Shown here: in pieces, positions 35,456 to 44,859 of the stretch | How positions within the stretch are numbered: position 1 is the stretch's first letter | Layout of the letters: the number at the start of each line of letters is the position of its first letter | NCBI GenBank assembly: GCA_007859995.1 | Contig: SMSL01000020.1 | Coordinates: 1 to 64,000, forward strand | Source of the DNA: Candidatus Brocadiaceae bacterium S225 | GTDB taxonomy: Bacteria; Planctomycetota; Brocadiia; Brocadiales; Scalinduaceae | Direction: 5' to 3' | Length of the DNA: 64,000 nt | Notes under the pieces: generated by a model | The model's database searches: none | Told to the model about the DNA's origin: nothing | What the model saw: only the letters and a program-made list of their open reading frames with translations | Position numbers and translations under genes: made by a program

Positions 35456-35980
35456 CTAGATCTTTTCCATTAATTTTAACAATTTTCTGGTTATTGTTGT
35501 CGGTGATGGAGGGCATCCTGGAATATGATAATCAACCGGTATTACGTTACCGACTCCATCCGTTACCGCATAGCTACCTCTGAACACTCCGCCGTCATTA
35601 GAGCAATCTCCACACGTAATAACAATTTTAGGATCTGGCATTGCAAGATATGTTTTTTTCAGTGCAAGTTCCATCTGCCGTGATACCGGACCGGTAACCA
35701 GCAATACATCCGCGTGTCTTGGAGAGGCGACAAAGTCGATGCCGAATCTCTGTATATCATAAATCGGATTTGTGAGTGCCGTACATTCCCATTCACAGGC
35801 ATTACAGGAACCGGCATCTACCTGTCTTATTTTCAGAGACTTACCAAAAACCCTATTCATCTTTCCTTCTCCTGAAAACAAGGTCTCTGCTTCTCTATTA
35901 GCAGGTGTTTGAGTCTTGGACTTATAGAACCTGATTGCCTCTTTCCTGGTTATCAGGTTCTTTAAAAGATTTAACCACAT
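35456..35980 (-). CDS. HyfI/NuoB-like Fe-S small subunit
   Basis: The 174-residue small subunit of a Hyf/complex-I-type enzyme would carry the terminal [4Fe-4S] cluster. Cluster ligands are visible: GSCNACEWE (Cys59, Cys62), ITCGDCS (Cys123 and/or Cys126) and PGCPP (Cys156). The CxxC spacing at the first site is that of HycG/HyfI-type subunits rather than the CC of NuoB. It is the last gene of the minus-strand cluster (130 bases after the large subunit). Confidence 0.9.
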   Translation of the reverse strand: MWLNLLKNLITRKEAIRFYKSKTQTPANREAETLFSGEGKMNRVFGKSLKIRQVDAGSCNACEWECTALTNPIYDIQRFGIDFVASPRHADVLLVTGPVSRQMELALKKTYLAMPDPKIVITCGDCSNDGGVFRGSYAVTDGVGNVIPVDYHIPGCPPSPTTITRKLLKLMEKI

Positions 35981-36110
35981 TTATATATTCCTTATAATAT
36001 CATAATTTTTATATATAACATTCCCAGGCTTAAGAACTGAGAAAATCATGAGAATAATACTACTTGAGCCTGCATCTACATTTTACTTAAACCAGAACAA
36101 CACACTGTTT

Positions 36111-37646
36111 TTACATATTACAACCGGAATAAGAGAGATTGAAGCTTTTATTACATAGTGGGAAATCAGGTACTATGTTCCCTTGTGCAGCAAAAGGTAC
36201 TGCCGGCCAGTTGCAGTATGATGGTGATCTCAATTTCACTCGTGAAGGTCGCCCTTTTCCGTCTGACTTAACCCAATAAAAGAGTGAACCTCTTGGGGTC
36301 TCCGTATACCCAAGAGCATGAGAGTTCGGAGGTATGTCGTCTGCCTTTACCTGCAAGTCTCCCTCATACTGTACTTCGACAATAGTTTTTATCATATGCA
36401 TGGAACACTCAGCTTCCTCCGCCCTGGCCATCATCCTTGCAAGGACATCTCCATCCTGTCTGGTAAATGTGGCGGCGTCAAATATTTTATTATAAATAAG
36501 GTGAGGATGCGATCTTCTTATATCGTCCTCAATCCCTGATGCCTTTGCTGCAATACCGGTGACACCAAGTTTCATGACCGTTTCTTTTGACAATCTTCCG
36601 GCATTTTCTAATCTTTCAATATGCGAAACGGTGCCCAACAGAAGCTTCATGAGATTTTTGTATTCCTTTGCTACTGTATCAATAGTCAGCGATATATCGG
36701 TTGTATGTAAGAGGATATCCATTGTCACACCGCCAATCGTATTTACGCCCCTTAGATATCTACTTTTTGTAAGTCTGTCATTCAGCAGCATAAGCATCTC
36801 TTTTATTTTTGATCCTGTCGCATTGCCAACAGTAAAGCCAGTCCCTGCGCACAGAAAGCCTATGTCTCCTATATGGTTATATAGCCGTTCCAGTTCAAGA
36901 AGGAGCGTCCTAGTCGCCTGTGCTTTTTCTGTCACATTAATACCCGCCATCCTCTCCACTGCCATACAGTACGCTACCGAATGCGAAAACGTGGAAGTTC
37001 CTGATACGCGTTCGGAAAGCCTGACTCCTTCCTGGAAGCTCATGCCTTCAAAATGTTTTTCAATACCCTTGTGGGTATAAAACATTCTTGGCTCAAGATA
37101 TAATATGGTCTCACCGACTGCACTAAACCTGAAATGTCCCGGCTCTATTATGCCGGCATGTATCGGTCCAACCGGTATCTCGTAGACACCCTCGCCTTCA
37201 ACCTTCAAAAAATCATGAGGGACTTTCTTCGCTACTCCTTTCCCCCATTCATTCAAGTCCTTCTCGGATATTGTCCAGTCTTTTCTGAGTGGATGTGAAT
37301 TGGCGGGGAATGAGTCGTGGAATACCAGCCTGCGCTGATCAGGATGATATTTCGGGACGAGTCCGAACATATCCATTATCTCTCGCTCATACCAATGGGC
37401 GGCGGGGATACCGTCAGTTATGCTTCTGAATGTCAGATCGTCTTCCCGAAGTCTGAAGAATGGGATGTGGAACATATCCCTGCCTTGTTCAGAAAATACG
37501 GCGTATATCTTAAAGCAATTATCCGTATCTCTTTCATCCGTTGCAAACATCAGGCGAAGAACAGCTTTTTTGCTGAGACAGAGTGCGATGCAGTGACTCC
37601 TGAACTCACTCTTCCCGACTTCTTTATACTCTTCATTTTCAGGCAT
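36111..37646 (-). CDS. HyfG/NuoCD-like large subunit lacking NiFe cysteines
   Basis: This 511-residue fusion has a NuoC-like part (about 1-140, including AAHWYEREIMDMFGL) and a NuoD/hydrogenase large-subunit part. The hydrogenase L1 motif RVCGIC is replaced by RVSGTS (Ser215, Ser218). The C-terminal CxxC is replaced by FNLSYSGCN (Ser505, Gly508). It cannot hold the NiFe centre and needs no C-terminal cleavage. It is therefore a non-hydrogenase Hyf-like or Ehr-like subunit, perhaps quinone- or ferredoxin-linked. AGGAGAG in the end of the upstream gene is its ribosome-binding site. Confidence 0.9.
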   Translation of the reverse strand: MPENEEYKEVGKSEFRSHCIALCLSKKAVLRLMFATDERDTDNCFKIYAVFSEQGRDMFHIPFFRLREDDLTFRSITDGIPAAHWYEREIMDMFGLVPKYHPDQRRLVFHDSFPANSHPLRKDWTISEKDLNEWGKGVAKKVPHDFLKVEGEGVYEIPVGPIHAGIIEPGHFRFSAVGETILYLEPRMFYTHKGIEKHFEGMSFQEGVRLSERVSGTSTFSHSVAYCMAVERMAGINVTEKAQATRTLLLELERLYNHIGDIGFLCAGTGFTVGNATGSKIKEMLMLLNDRLTKSRYLRGVNTIGGVTMDILLHTTDISLTIDTVAKEYKNLMKLLLGTVSHIERLENAGRLSKETVMKLGVTGIAAKASGIEDDIRRSHPHLIYNKIFDAATFTRQDGDVLARMMARAEEAECSMHMIKTIVEVQYEGDLQVKADDIPPNSHALGYTETPRGSLFYWVKSDGKGRPSRVKLRSPSYCNWPAVPFAAQGNIVPDFPLCNKSFNLSYSGCNM

Positions 37647-37653
37647 ATTTATA

Positions 37654-39138
37654 TCACTCTCCTGCTATAATTTTTACAGAACTCTTCAACATTTCATCGA
37701 GAAATCCCGGGATATGAAGGCCAAGTACAAGCATGATAACGGCCATTACGACAATTATTCCAATGCCTATTTTATTTCCATTTTTTACAATTTGCTTCTT
37801 CTCCTGTTCATCATGATCTATATTTGGTCTTCCAAATACCATACTTCCGAAATTGCGTAGTAAACCGGCAAAAATTATGGTCGCAAATATAATAAAGAGG
37901 GAGAATGTCACCCAGTTTCCTCCGTCAACAGCAGCCTTGAGAATAGTAAATTCACTTAAGAAAATATTAAATGGGGGGGCTCCGGCTATGGCCAACGCTG
38001 CAACTAGCATCACGGTGCCGACGATGGGCAGGGTGACCATCGCGCCCTTTATTTTGTCTATCGCTGTGGTGTGGTATTTCAATTTTATCTCGCCTGTAGT
38101 AAAGAATAGCAGAGGTTTTACAATCGCGTGATTAAGCATATGCAGTAATGAACCGTAAACCCCACAGAACCCGCCTATTCCCATACCGATTGCTATAATA
38201 CCAATGTGCTCTATGCTGCTGTATGCGAGCAATCGCTTAAAGTTGTTTTGTACGAGTATAAATGCGCTTGCAACTCCCATTGACACTAATCCAAATATCA
38301 TAAGAAGATTGCCGCAATAAGAGATCCCCAGGCACTCGTTTCCTATGATTGCGAATCGTATGATCCCCAGAAAGGCGCATTTAATCAGCACTCCCGAAAG
38401 AAGTGCGCTTACGGGAGTTGGCGCCTGGCTGTGGGCGTCCGGCAGCCAGTTATGTATAGGTGCGAATCCTGCTTTGGCGCCGTATCCAACCAGGATAAAC
38501 AAAAACGCCAGTTTTACCGTCTTAGGATTCATATCATGTGCAATTTCCCTGAGCTCCGTCCAGTTGAGCGTGCCCTCACCAACCAGAACAATAGAGGATG
38601 CGTAGTATATGATAAATACACCAAGCAGCCCGAAAACAAGGCTTACTGTACAGAGGATAATATATTTCCAGGCCGCCTCTATTGACTCCCTGTCTTTGTA
38701 GAAACCCACAAGCAGGGAGGATACAATAGTTGTACTCTCTATCGCTACCCAGAAAATAGCGATATTATTAGAAACTGCCGCGAGTAGCATGGTAAAAATG
38801 AACAGGTGCAATAACGCGTAGAAATCCTTAAGTTCCTTTATACTTATTAATCCCTCTTGAAATTCGCGTCCCATGTATCTTACTGAGTATATCGCTACTG
38901 CAACCGAAACAAGTATCACGATGGACAGTATGTACGCGGAAAGCGCGTCAATAAAAAACATTCCACGAAAGAAAAATATAGGTGATGATTGTGAAGCCGA
39001 TATAAGAAATATCGACACCATGGCTGTAACTGCAATGCCGATCAGGCTGAAGTATTCAGCCTCTTTTCTGTTGTGTGAGGAATAGCAGAGTACTGCCGTA
39101 ATAATTGGTATGAGAAGTAATAGTAATATACCTGACAT
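37654..39138 (-). CDS. HyfF-like proton-pumping membrane subunit
   Basis: This antiporter-like subunit of the NuoN/NuoL/MrpD family has 494 residues and ~14 helices. It has the proton-channel signature YGAKAGFAPIHNWLPDAHSQAPTPVSALLSG with the conserved Lys, FWVAIESTTIVSSLLVGF with the helix-5 Glu, and NFKRLLAYSSIEHIGI. It is one of two such subunits in this cluster, each a possible ion path. It ends 7 bases before the large-subunit start, which indicates tight coupling. Confidence 0.92.
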   Translation of the reverse strand: MSGILLLLLIPIITAVLCYSSHNRKEAEYFSLIGIAVTAMVSIFLISASQSSPIFFFRGMFFIDALSAYILSIVILVSVAVAIYSVRYMGREFQEGLISIKELKDFYALLHLFIFTMLLAAVSNNIAIFWVAIESTTIVSSLLVGFYKDRESIEAAWKYIILCTVSLVFGLLGVFIIYYASSIVLVGEGTLNWTELREIAHDMNPKTVKLAFLFILVGYGAKAGFAPIHNWLPDAHSQAPTPVSALLSGVLIKCAFLGIIRFAIIGNECLGISYCGNLLMIFGLVSMGVASAFILVQNNFKRLLAYSSIEHIGIIAIGMGIGGFCGVYGSLLHMLNHAIVKPLLFFTTGEIKLKYHTTAIDKIKGAMVTLPIVGTVMLVAALAIAGAPPFNIFLSEFTILKAAVDGGNWVTFSLFIIFATIIFAGLLRNFGSMVFGRPNIDHDEQEKKQIVKNGNKIGIGIIVVMAVIMLVLGLHIPGFLDEMLKSSVKIIAGE

Positions 39139-39145
39139 TCTTTAT

Positions 39146-39826
39146 CTATCCCTTTAATGTGGTTAATTGATCGTGTATTGTCGTTGACGCATCAAGATCA
39201 ACTGAATAAAATTTGTGCCTGATCTGTACGATAAAGACACCAAGTATTATAACGCACATAAGCACGTCAAACAGGATTCCGAGTTCGATAATCACCGGCA
39301 TTCCGGAGGTGAGCGAAAAGCCCGTGAGAAACAGTCCATTTTCCATAAACAAAAGTCCCACAACCATAGTTATCGCCTTTCTCCTGGTTATCATAATTAA
39401 TAATCCGATTAAAATAACGGCAATAGATACTTTCAAGGCGTGATTTGAAAAACCGGTAACAGAGATGCCTTTGCTCAACGAGGCATATACAATCGTAATC
39501 AAGACACCAGATAGTGTAAGAGAGAGTAAGTTGCCTATGTATGGCTGTACCTGATGAACCATCTTCTGCTGGGAAACAATTTTCCTTAAGAACAAGGGTA
39601 TCATAATGCCCTTTGTCGCCAACGTAAGAGAGGCGGCTACATAGAGATGTGGATTGCCTGTCGTTACTGCCGGAACAAGGATCAACAGGGAAAGCAGCCA
39701 TGAATTATATGTATATGCCTTTACGCAGGACTCAAGACGTTCAAGGGTATTGAGCGCGATAGCCGTGAGGAGTATCCCGATGGAGATAAAATCATTTACC
39801 AGAGATAAATCAAAAGACTTTTCCAA
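39146..39826 (-). CDS. HyfE-like membrane subunit
   Basis: The 226-residue membrane protein has six to seven hydrophobic helices and a polar C-terminus (QIRHKFYSVDLDASTTIHDQL) of the hydrogenase-4 HyfE family. The second half resembles NuoK/MrpC (GLLIMITRRKAITMVVGLLFMENGLFLTGF), including the membrane Glu. It lies 5 bases after HyfC and 7 before HyfF, so it is part of the same operon. Confidence 0.88.
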   Translation of the reverse strand: MEKSFDLSLVNDFISIGILLTAIALNTLERLESCVKAYTYNSWLLSLLILVPAVTTGNPHLYVAASLTLATKGIMIPLFLRKIVSQQKMVHQVQPYIGNLLSLTLSGVLITIVYASLSKGISVTGFSNHALKVSIAVILIGLLIMITRRKAITMVVGLLFMENGLFLTGFSLTSGMPVIIELGILFDVLMCVIILGVFIVQIRHKFYSVDLDASTTIHDQLTTLKG

Positions 39827-39831
39827 TATAT

Positions 39832-40749
39832 CTACCTGCCTATCATTATAAGGGTTAAGAGTGACAAGACCGCAAGGGCGAAGGAACCTCCAAGGAGCGA
39901 AGGAAGTTCAAAAAACCTCAACTTTGCCCTTGTCGATTCTACTACCGACATTATGCCTGCCAGAAAAAGTATCTTGAGAAAGTATGAGCCAAATGCTACG
40001 GCAATTTCTGGCATTCCGCCATCATACGCAATCCCCAAGGGGAAAAACATGTCTACCACGATAGTGAACAGAAGCATCTGTTTCATATAGTGCGCCCATT
40101 CCATCAGGGCAAGGTATCTGCCGGAATACTCAAGGAGCATTCCTTCATGGATCATGGTAAGTTCAAGATGTGTGTCAGGATTATCCACAGGAATCCTTCC
40201 GGTATCTGCGACGATTGCAATCATAAACGCGAAGAAGGCTAACATATGTGATGGTGTAAGAATGGTATTATGTTGTTCCGCGATGACTGCCAGATTTGTT
40301 GAGCCGGCAGCTATTGCCGTGGTAAAGATGCAAAGCATGATCATCGGTTCAACCAGTATTGAGACCATCATCTCCCTGCTGCTTCCCTCGCCTCCAAATG
40401 CGGTTCCTGAGTCAAGCGCTGCCAGTGCCATAAAAAATTTACCCATGGCAAAGATATAAATAAGTACGATAATGTCACCGGTTATACTGTAAGTTGATTT
40501 TGTGGTTATTACGGGTACCATTATGGCAGCCATTATGGTAGAGACGAAAACGATATAGGGTGCGACCCTGAATATCCATGACGTAACATGAGAGACAACC
40601 ATCTCTTTTTTGAAAAGTCTCATAAGATCATAATACGGTTGGAATATACTGGAGCCGACTCTACCCTGAAAGTTCGCCTTAAGTTTTTTAATAATCCCCT
40701 GAATTAACGGGGAAAAAATTACTATGATGATAAATTGCATGTTTTCCAT
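39832..40749 (-). CDS. HyfC/NuoH-like membrane subunit
   Basis: The start is put at MENMQFIIIV, 2 bases after the HyfB stop and with TGGAG ahead; the longer frame would run back into hyfB. The ~305-residue protein links the peripheral arm to the membrane arm. It has eight predicted helices and the family motif RVGSSIFQPYYDLMRLFKKE. Acidic loop sequences include GGEGSSREMMVSILVEP and TGRIPVDNPDTHLELTMIHE, which in complex I line the quinone chamber. Confidence 0.92.
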   Translation of the reverse strand: MENMQFIIIVIFSPLIQGIIKKLKANFQGRVGSSIFQPYYDLMRLFKKEMVVSHVTSWIFRVAPYIVFVSTIMAAIMVPVITTKSTYSITGDIIVLIYIFAMGKFFMALAALDSGTAFGGEGSSREMMVSILVEPMIMLCIFTTAIAAGSTNLAVIAEQHNTILTPSHMLAFFAFMIAIVADTGRIPVDNPDTHLELTMIHEGMLLEYSGRYLALMEWAHYMKQMLLFTIVVDMFFPLGIAYDGGMPEIAVAFGSYFLKILFLAGIMSVVESTRAKLRFFELPSLLGGSFALAVLSLLTLIMIGR

Positions 40750-40750
40750 C

Positions 40751-42745
40751 TTAGCTCCAGAAAATGAGCAGCAGTATAAGTGTCGCGAGTATGTAGCCAA
40801 GGTAAAGGTGGAGGTCTCCGGATTGGAGATGCTTCACCTTACCTGCGAGACTGTGAATAAAATCTGTCACCGGTTGGTAAATGTATCTTTCAAAAAATGG
40901 TGTAATATCGTCACGGTATTCAATTGCTTTTGCAAAATAAGGTTTCAGGGCATAGGAGGCCTTTGTATGTCTCTTAGAAAGATATATCTTCTTAAACGTC
41001 ACTCTTATCGGATTCGTAAATGCTGTTGCCGTGTACTGCATCCTTGACGTTAGTGACGGTATTCCACAGTCCCAGGAATTGCCGTACGTTATCTTCTTCT
41101 TTCCTCCGAAGATACGGACCAGGAAAACTGCCGCTATAAACAGGGAAATCATCACGATAAAAAGTGACAGGGGCGAGATACCTGATGAAATCTCTCGTAT
41201 AGATAAGATGCCTGTCCCTGATGATGAAAAGTCAGCTCCCGTAAGGCTGAAAACAGAAGAAGAGAAAAATTTTATTGTGTGCCCGGGAAATATGCCGGTT
41301 AGCAGGCAGAGGAGGGAGAGAAATCCCATTCCGGCTATCATTGACGGAGAAGCGACCTCCGCGCCTCTGGCATGCTCGCTTCTTGGCATTCCGAGAAATG
41401 AGATGCCAAAGACCTTTACGAAACAGGCAACCGCCATCGCCCCGGTAAATGCCAGCGCCGCACCGCTCAATGGAGCGATTAGTTTTGCTACGGCAGACGC
41501 TGATTTAAAATCAAAGAGTAGCGCCTGAAACGTAAGCCATTCACTTACAAAACCGTTAAAAAGAGGAAGGGCACATATGGAAACAGAACCGATCAGGAAG
41601 AAGAAGGCCGTGTACGGCATCAGCTTAATCAATCCTCCCATCTCCTCCATGTTCTTTGTATGAGTTGCGTGTACAACCGAACCGGCACCCAGAAAGAGTA
41701 GTCCCTTAAACAGAGTGTGATTCAATGTATGATAAAGTCCTGCCGTCATGGCAATGGCAGAGAGCGTGTGTAACCCGCTACTTGCCAGTACCATTGAAGC
41801 ACCGATACCGAGCAGGATAATTCCTATATTTTCGACACTGGAATAGGCAAGGAGGCGTTTCATGTCATTTTCAGTCAGGGCATATAAGATGCCGAGTACA
41901 GAGGATACAGCTCCTATCAAGATTATGGCAATACCCCACCATTCAGGGCCCACTCCCAACATATCAACGACAGTCCTCAAGATGCCGTAAATCCCTGTCT
42001 TGATCATGACGCCAGACATCAGGGATGATATATTTGATGGAGCTGCTGGATGTGCCTGGGGAAGCCATGTGTGCAGAGGTATAATACCGGCCTTGGTTCC
42101 GAAACCAATTACGGCAAAGGCAAATATGATTGTCTTTATTCCGGCAGGAATATCCTTCGCGGCTTCCTTTATGCCCGCAAAGTCCATATGTCCGGTATAT
42201 TTATACAGTAGTAGAAAAGCGGCTATTATAAACGCAGTTCCGGCATGGGTCATTATCGCATAGAGAAGACCTGCACTTGCCGATTCCTCTTTCCTGTCAA
42301 AGGTTACCAGGAAGTAGGATACAACGGACATTGTCTCCCAGGAAATTAAAAAAGTAATCACATTTCCTGACAAGATAACCGCGTACATGCTTAAAATGAA
42401 AATATTAAAAAGGACACTCATGACGCCTTTGTTGACCATGTCCTTTGTATACCCCATAGAATAGATCGATACCGAAAAGGTAAGGATGGATATCAGTAAA
42501 ATAAAGAACCCTGAAATGGCATCTCCGCGAAATACAAATTCAAGAAACGGCGTAATTGAGGCCGCAGAAATATCTAAGGGATGGTCAAACAGCAAATACA
42601 TTCCAAACACGGCAAAGGCACAAGCTCCCGTTGTGGGAAATATGTATGCAAATCTCTTCGTTTTCTGCGGGAATACCAAAGGGGTAATTGCTCCTGCAAT
42701 AAAGAGAAGAAGTCCGAAATAGTAGTAGATGCACATACTTGTCAT
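40751..42745 (-). CDS. HyfB-like proton-pumping membrane subunit
   Basis: This 664-residue NuoL-like subunit matches the length of E. coli HyfB. It has ~16 helices, the channel motif FGTKAGIIPLHTWLPQAHPAAPSNISSLMSG, SWETMSVVSYFLVTFDRKEE with the helix-5 Glu, and a long C-terminal extension (GNSWDCGIPSLTSRMQYTATAFTNPIR in part). That Trp-Asp-Cys-Gly segment is typical of Hyf/Hyc-type rather than NuoL subunits. It is the first Hyf-like gene, 76 bases after the SulP gene. Confidence 0.92.
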   Translation of the reverse strand: MTSMCIYYYFGLLLFIAGAITPLVFPQKTKRFAYIFPTTGACAFAVFGMYLLFDHPLDISAASITPFLEFVFRGDAISGFFILLISILTFSVSIYSMGYTKDMVNKGVMSVLFNIFILSMYAVILSGNVITFLISWETMSVVSYFLVTFDRKEESASAGLLYAIMTHAGTAFIIAAFLLLYKYTGHMDFAGIKEAAKDIPAGIKTIIFAFAVIGFGTKAGIIPLHTWLPQAHPAAPSNISSLMSGVMIKTGIYGILRTVVDMLGVGPEWWGIAIILIGAVSSVLGILYALTENDMKRLLAYSSVENIGIILLGIGASMVLASSGLHTLSAIAMTAGLYHTLNHTLFKGLLFLGAGSVVHATHTKNMEEMGGLIKLMPYTAFFFLIGSVSICALPLFNGFVSEWLTFQALLFDFKSASAVAKLIAPLSGAALAFTGAMAVACFVKVFGISFLGMPRSEHARGAEVASPSMIAGMGFLSLLCLLTGIFPGHTIKFFSSSVFSLTGADFSSSGTGILSIREISSGISPLSLFIVMISLFIAAVFLVRIFGGKKKITYGNSWDCGIPSLTSRMQYTATAFTNPIRVTFKKIYLSKRHTKASYALKPYFAKAIEYRDDITPFFERYIYQPVTDFIHSLAGKVKHLQSGDLHLYLGYILATLILLLIFWS

Positions 42746-42821
42746 TTTTCTATATGGCTATAATAAATAATTGGAAATTTTGTGTAGTAAAACATTCCTA
42801 TACCTCTTCTAAAAATAATGC

Positions 42822-44768
42822 TTACGTCACTGCAACGTCATATTGAGTGTAATCCGGCATTATCGCCTCAACATTTTCAATGAATGCCCTTATTCCATAT
42901 TGTTTCCCAAATTTCGGCAATATCTCACGACGAAGTTCATCCAGAATATGTTCAGCTTTATCCGGCAAAGTCAAGACTTCTATACGCAATCGATCTCTTG
43001 TAGATGTTCCAGTGCCGCCACACGCAATAGTCGTAAAGTCCCGTACGCCATGATAGGTCAATTCATGTTCAAGCAGGGATTGGAGGCCTGAATCCACAAA
43101 GACAATGATGCGTCTTATCTTCTCAAAGCCACGCCTGCGGGTAGAATGCTGGTGGTCAGACAGCGATTTGTGCTGGTCTAATCCAATTACTTCCAGCTTG
43201 ATATTATTCTGTCTGAATTCTTCTTCCATTTCGTGAAGCTTTTCCATTACGCTGTGATCTACCATTGTTGTATCTGTTAAATCCACTATCACGTTTCTAT
43301 TTTGATTCAATCCAACTCTTTCTATCTGTTTCTTAAACGGGATCCAGTTGCTGAAGATAATCGCATGTGCGGCCCTGATAGTGCAGCTATCATTATCAAT
43401 TTCAACGATACCGAGATACGGTTTGAAAAAGGAGCGTATCGGCGCACCATTAATATAATGAATCAGAAATTTTGTTCCTATCCCGATAGCAATGCCGATA
43501 ATCAGATCCGTTGCCAATACGGCCACTATGGTTACAACAAACATGATTAACTGCTCTCTTCCTATCCGGTAAACGTGTAAATACTCGCGGGGTGCCGTTA
43601 ATTGAAATCCTGTGTACACAAGCATTGCGGCCAGGGCAGCGAGCGGAATGTGGTGTAATAGAAATGGAACAGATCCCACAAATATAAGCAGAAAAAGACC
43701 GTGATATAAATCAGCAAAACGGGTGCGCGCCCCATTATCAATATTTGCCTTGCTGCGAACAATCTCCGAAATCATGGGCAGACCTCCGATAAAAGCACAG
43801 ATAGTATTCCCGATTCCGACGGCAAGCAGGTCACGGTTGAGGTTGGTCTTGCGTTTCCAGGGGTCTATAATGTCAATCGCCTTGGCACTGAGCAGTGATT
43901 CCAGGCTGCCGATCAGGGCAAACATGATTACCCACTTCCATCCGGAGAATGTCATTAACGATGAAAAGTCGGGGTGTGTCATTGCCTTAAACATGTTGCC
44001 AGGAACGTTTACCAGATACTCGTCGCCGACCATGTATTCACGTCCTTCAAAATGATAAGCGTGTTCGTGAGATAAGCCGAAATACATACCTAATGGTACG
44101 GCAAACATCAGCACAAACATAGGAGTCGGCATCATCTTGACGTATTTGTTCTTAATCAGAGGGACCCCGAACATAATTGCCAGACTGCCGACGCCAATTG
44201 CCGCAATACAAGGGTTCATATGTATTATTTTTGCGGGAATTGACAGGATCAGTTCAAAAGGTTCACCTTCTGCATGGCCTCCCATCGCGATAGGAAATTG
44301 TTTGAGCATGATGATTATGCCTATAGCGGCCAGCATCCCGTGTACTACTGACAGGGGAAAGAAATCACCCAGAGATCCAACACGGAACAGGCCAAACAGG
44401 ATCTGGATACAACCTGCGGCAACACCGATTCCCAGAACAAGCTGGTAGGCATGTAGATCAGATGCAGGGTCTTGACCGGCGGTAAAACCAAATTCCGTTA
44501 TCGCGCCAATGGCGATTACGATGAGCCCGGCAGCCGGACCTTTGATTGTCAATGCGGAGTCGCTGATAAATGTTGTAAGTATTGCTCCGATAATTGCCGT
44601 AAATATACCCGAAATCGCGGGGTATCCGCAGGCAAGGGCGATTCCAAGGCATAACGGAAGCGCTATCAGGAAAACCAGGAACCCGGAAATAAGATCTTTC
44701 TGGAGATTTTGTTTTAGCCCTGCAAATCCTGTTTTTGGGACCTGCAATTCAGTATTTGATCCTGACAT
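42822..44768 (-). CDS. SulP-family anion (bicarbonate) transporter with STAS and PII-like C-terminus
   Basis: The ATG at 44768 (MSGSNTELQ) is chosen: the upstream ATG at 44789 overlaps the AAAGGAG site itself. Residues ~20-430 form the SulP membrane domain (DLISGFLVFLIALPLCLGIALACG; KGPAAGLIVIAIGAI). A STAS domain follows (NVIVDLTDTTMVDHSVMEKL). The last ~100 residues (RLRIEVLTLPDKAEHILDEL ... GIRAFIENVEAIMPD) look like a PII-like ferredoxin fold. Members near inorganic-carbon genes import bicarbonate with Na+. It sits between a porin and a Hyf-like complex, supporting a bicarbonate role; substrate is inferred. Confidence 0.88.
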   Translation of the reverse strand: MSGSNTELQVPKTGFAGLKQNLQKDLISGFLVFLIALPLCLGIALACGYPAISGIFTAIIGAILTTFISDSALTIKGPAAGLIVIAIGAITEFGFTAGQDPASDLHAYQLVLGIGVAAGCIQILFGLFRVGSLGDFFPLSVVHGMLAAIGIIIMLKQFPIAMGGHAEGEPFELILSIPAKIIHMNPCIAAIGVGSLAIMFGVPLIKNKYVKMMPTPMFVLMFAVPLGMYFGLSHEHAYHFEGREYMVGDEYLVNVPGNMFKAMTHPDFSSLMTFSGWKWVIMFALIGSLESLLSAKAIDIIDPWKRKTNLNRDLLAVGIGNTICAFIGGLPMISEIVRSKANIDNGARTRFADLYHGLFLLIFVGSVPFLLHHIPLAALAAMLVYTGFQLTAPREYLHVYRIGREQLIMFVVTIVAVLATDLIIGIAIGIGTKFLIHYINGAPIRSFFKPYLGIVEIDNDSCTIRAAHAIIFSNWIPFKKQIERVGLNQNRNVIVDLTDTTMVDHSVMEKLHEMEEEFRQNNIKLEVIGLDQHKSLSDHQHSTRRRGFEKIRRIIVFVDSGLQSLLEHELTYHGVRDFTTIACGGTGTSTRDRLRIEVLTLPDKAEHILDELRREILPKFGKQYGIRAFIENVEAIMPDYTQYDVAVT

Positions 44769-44859
44769 ATTTTTACTTTCTCCTTTCACTGACCTAAAAT
44801 AATAAGGTCAAAGTAATTACTCAATAAAACCATTGGAAATTAATCTCCCTTTAATTATG

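Noticed and set aside
35456..37646. True NiFe hydrogenase-4 or formate hydrogenlyase
   Set aside because: Both CxxC motifs needed for the metal centre are missing and no maturation or formate dehydrogenase gene is present.
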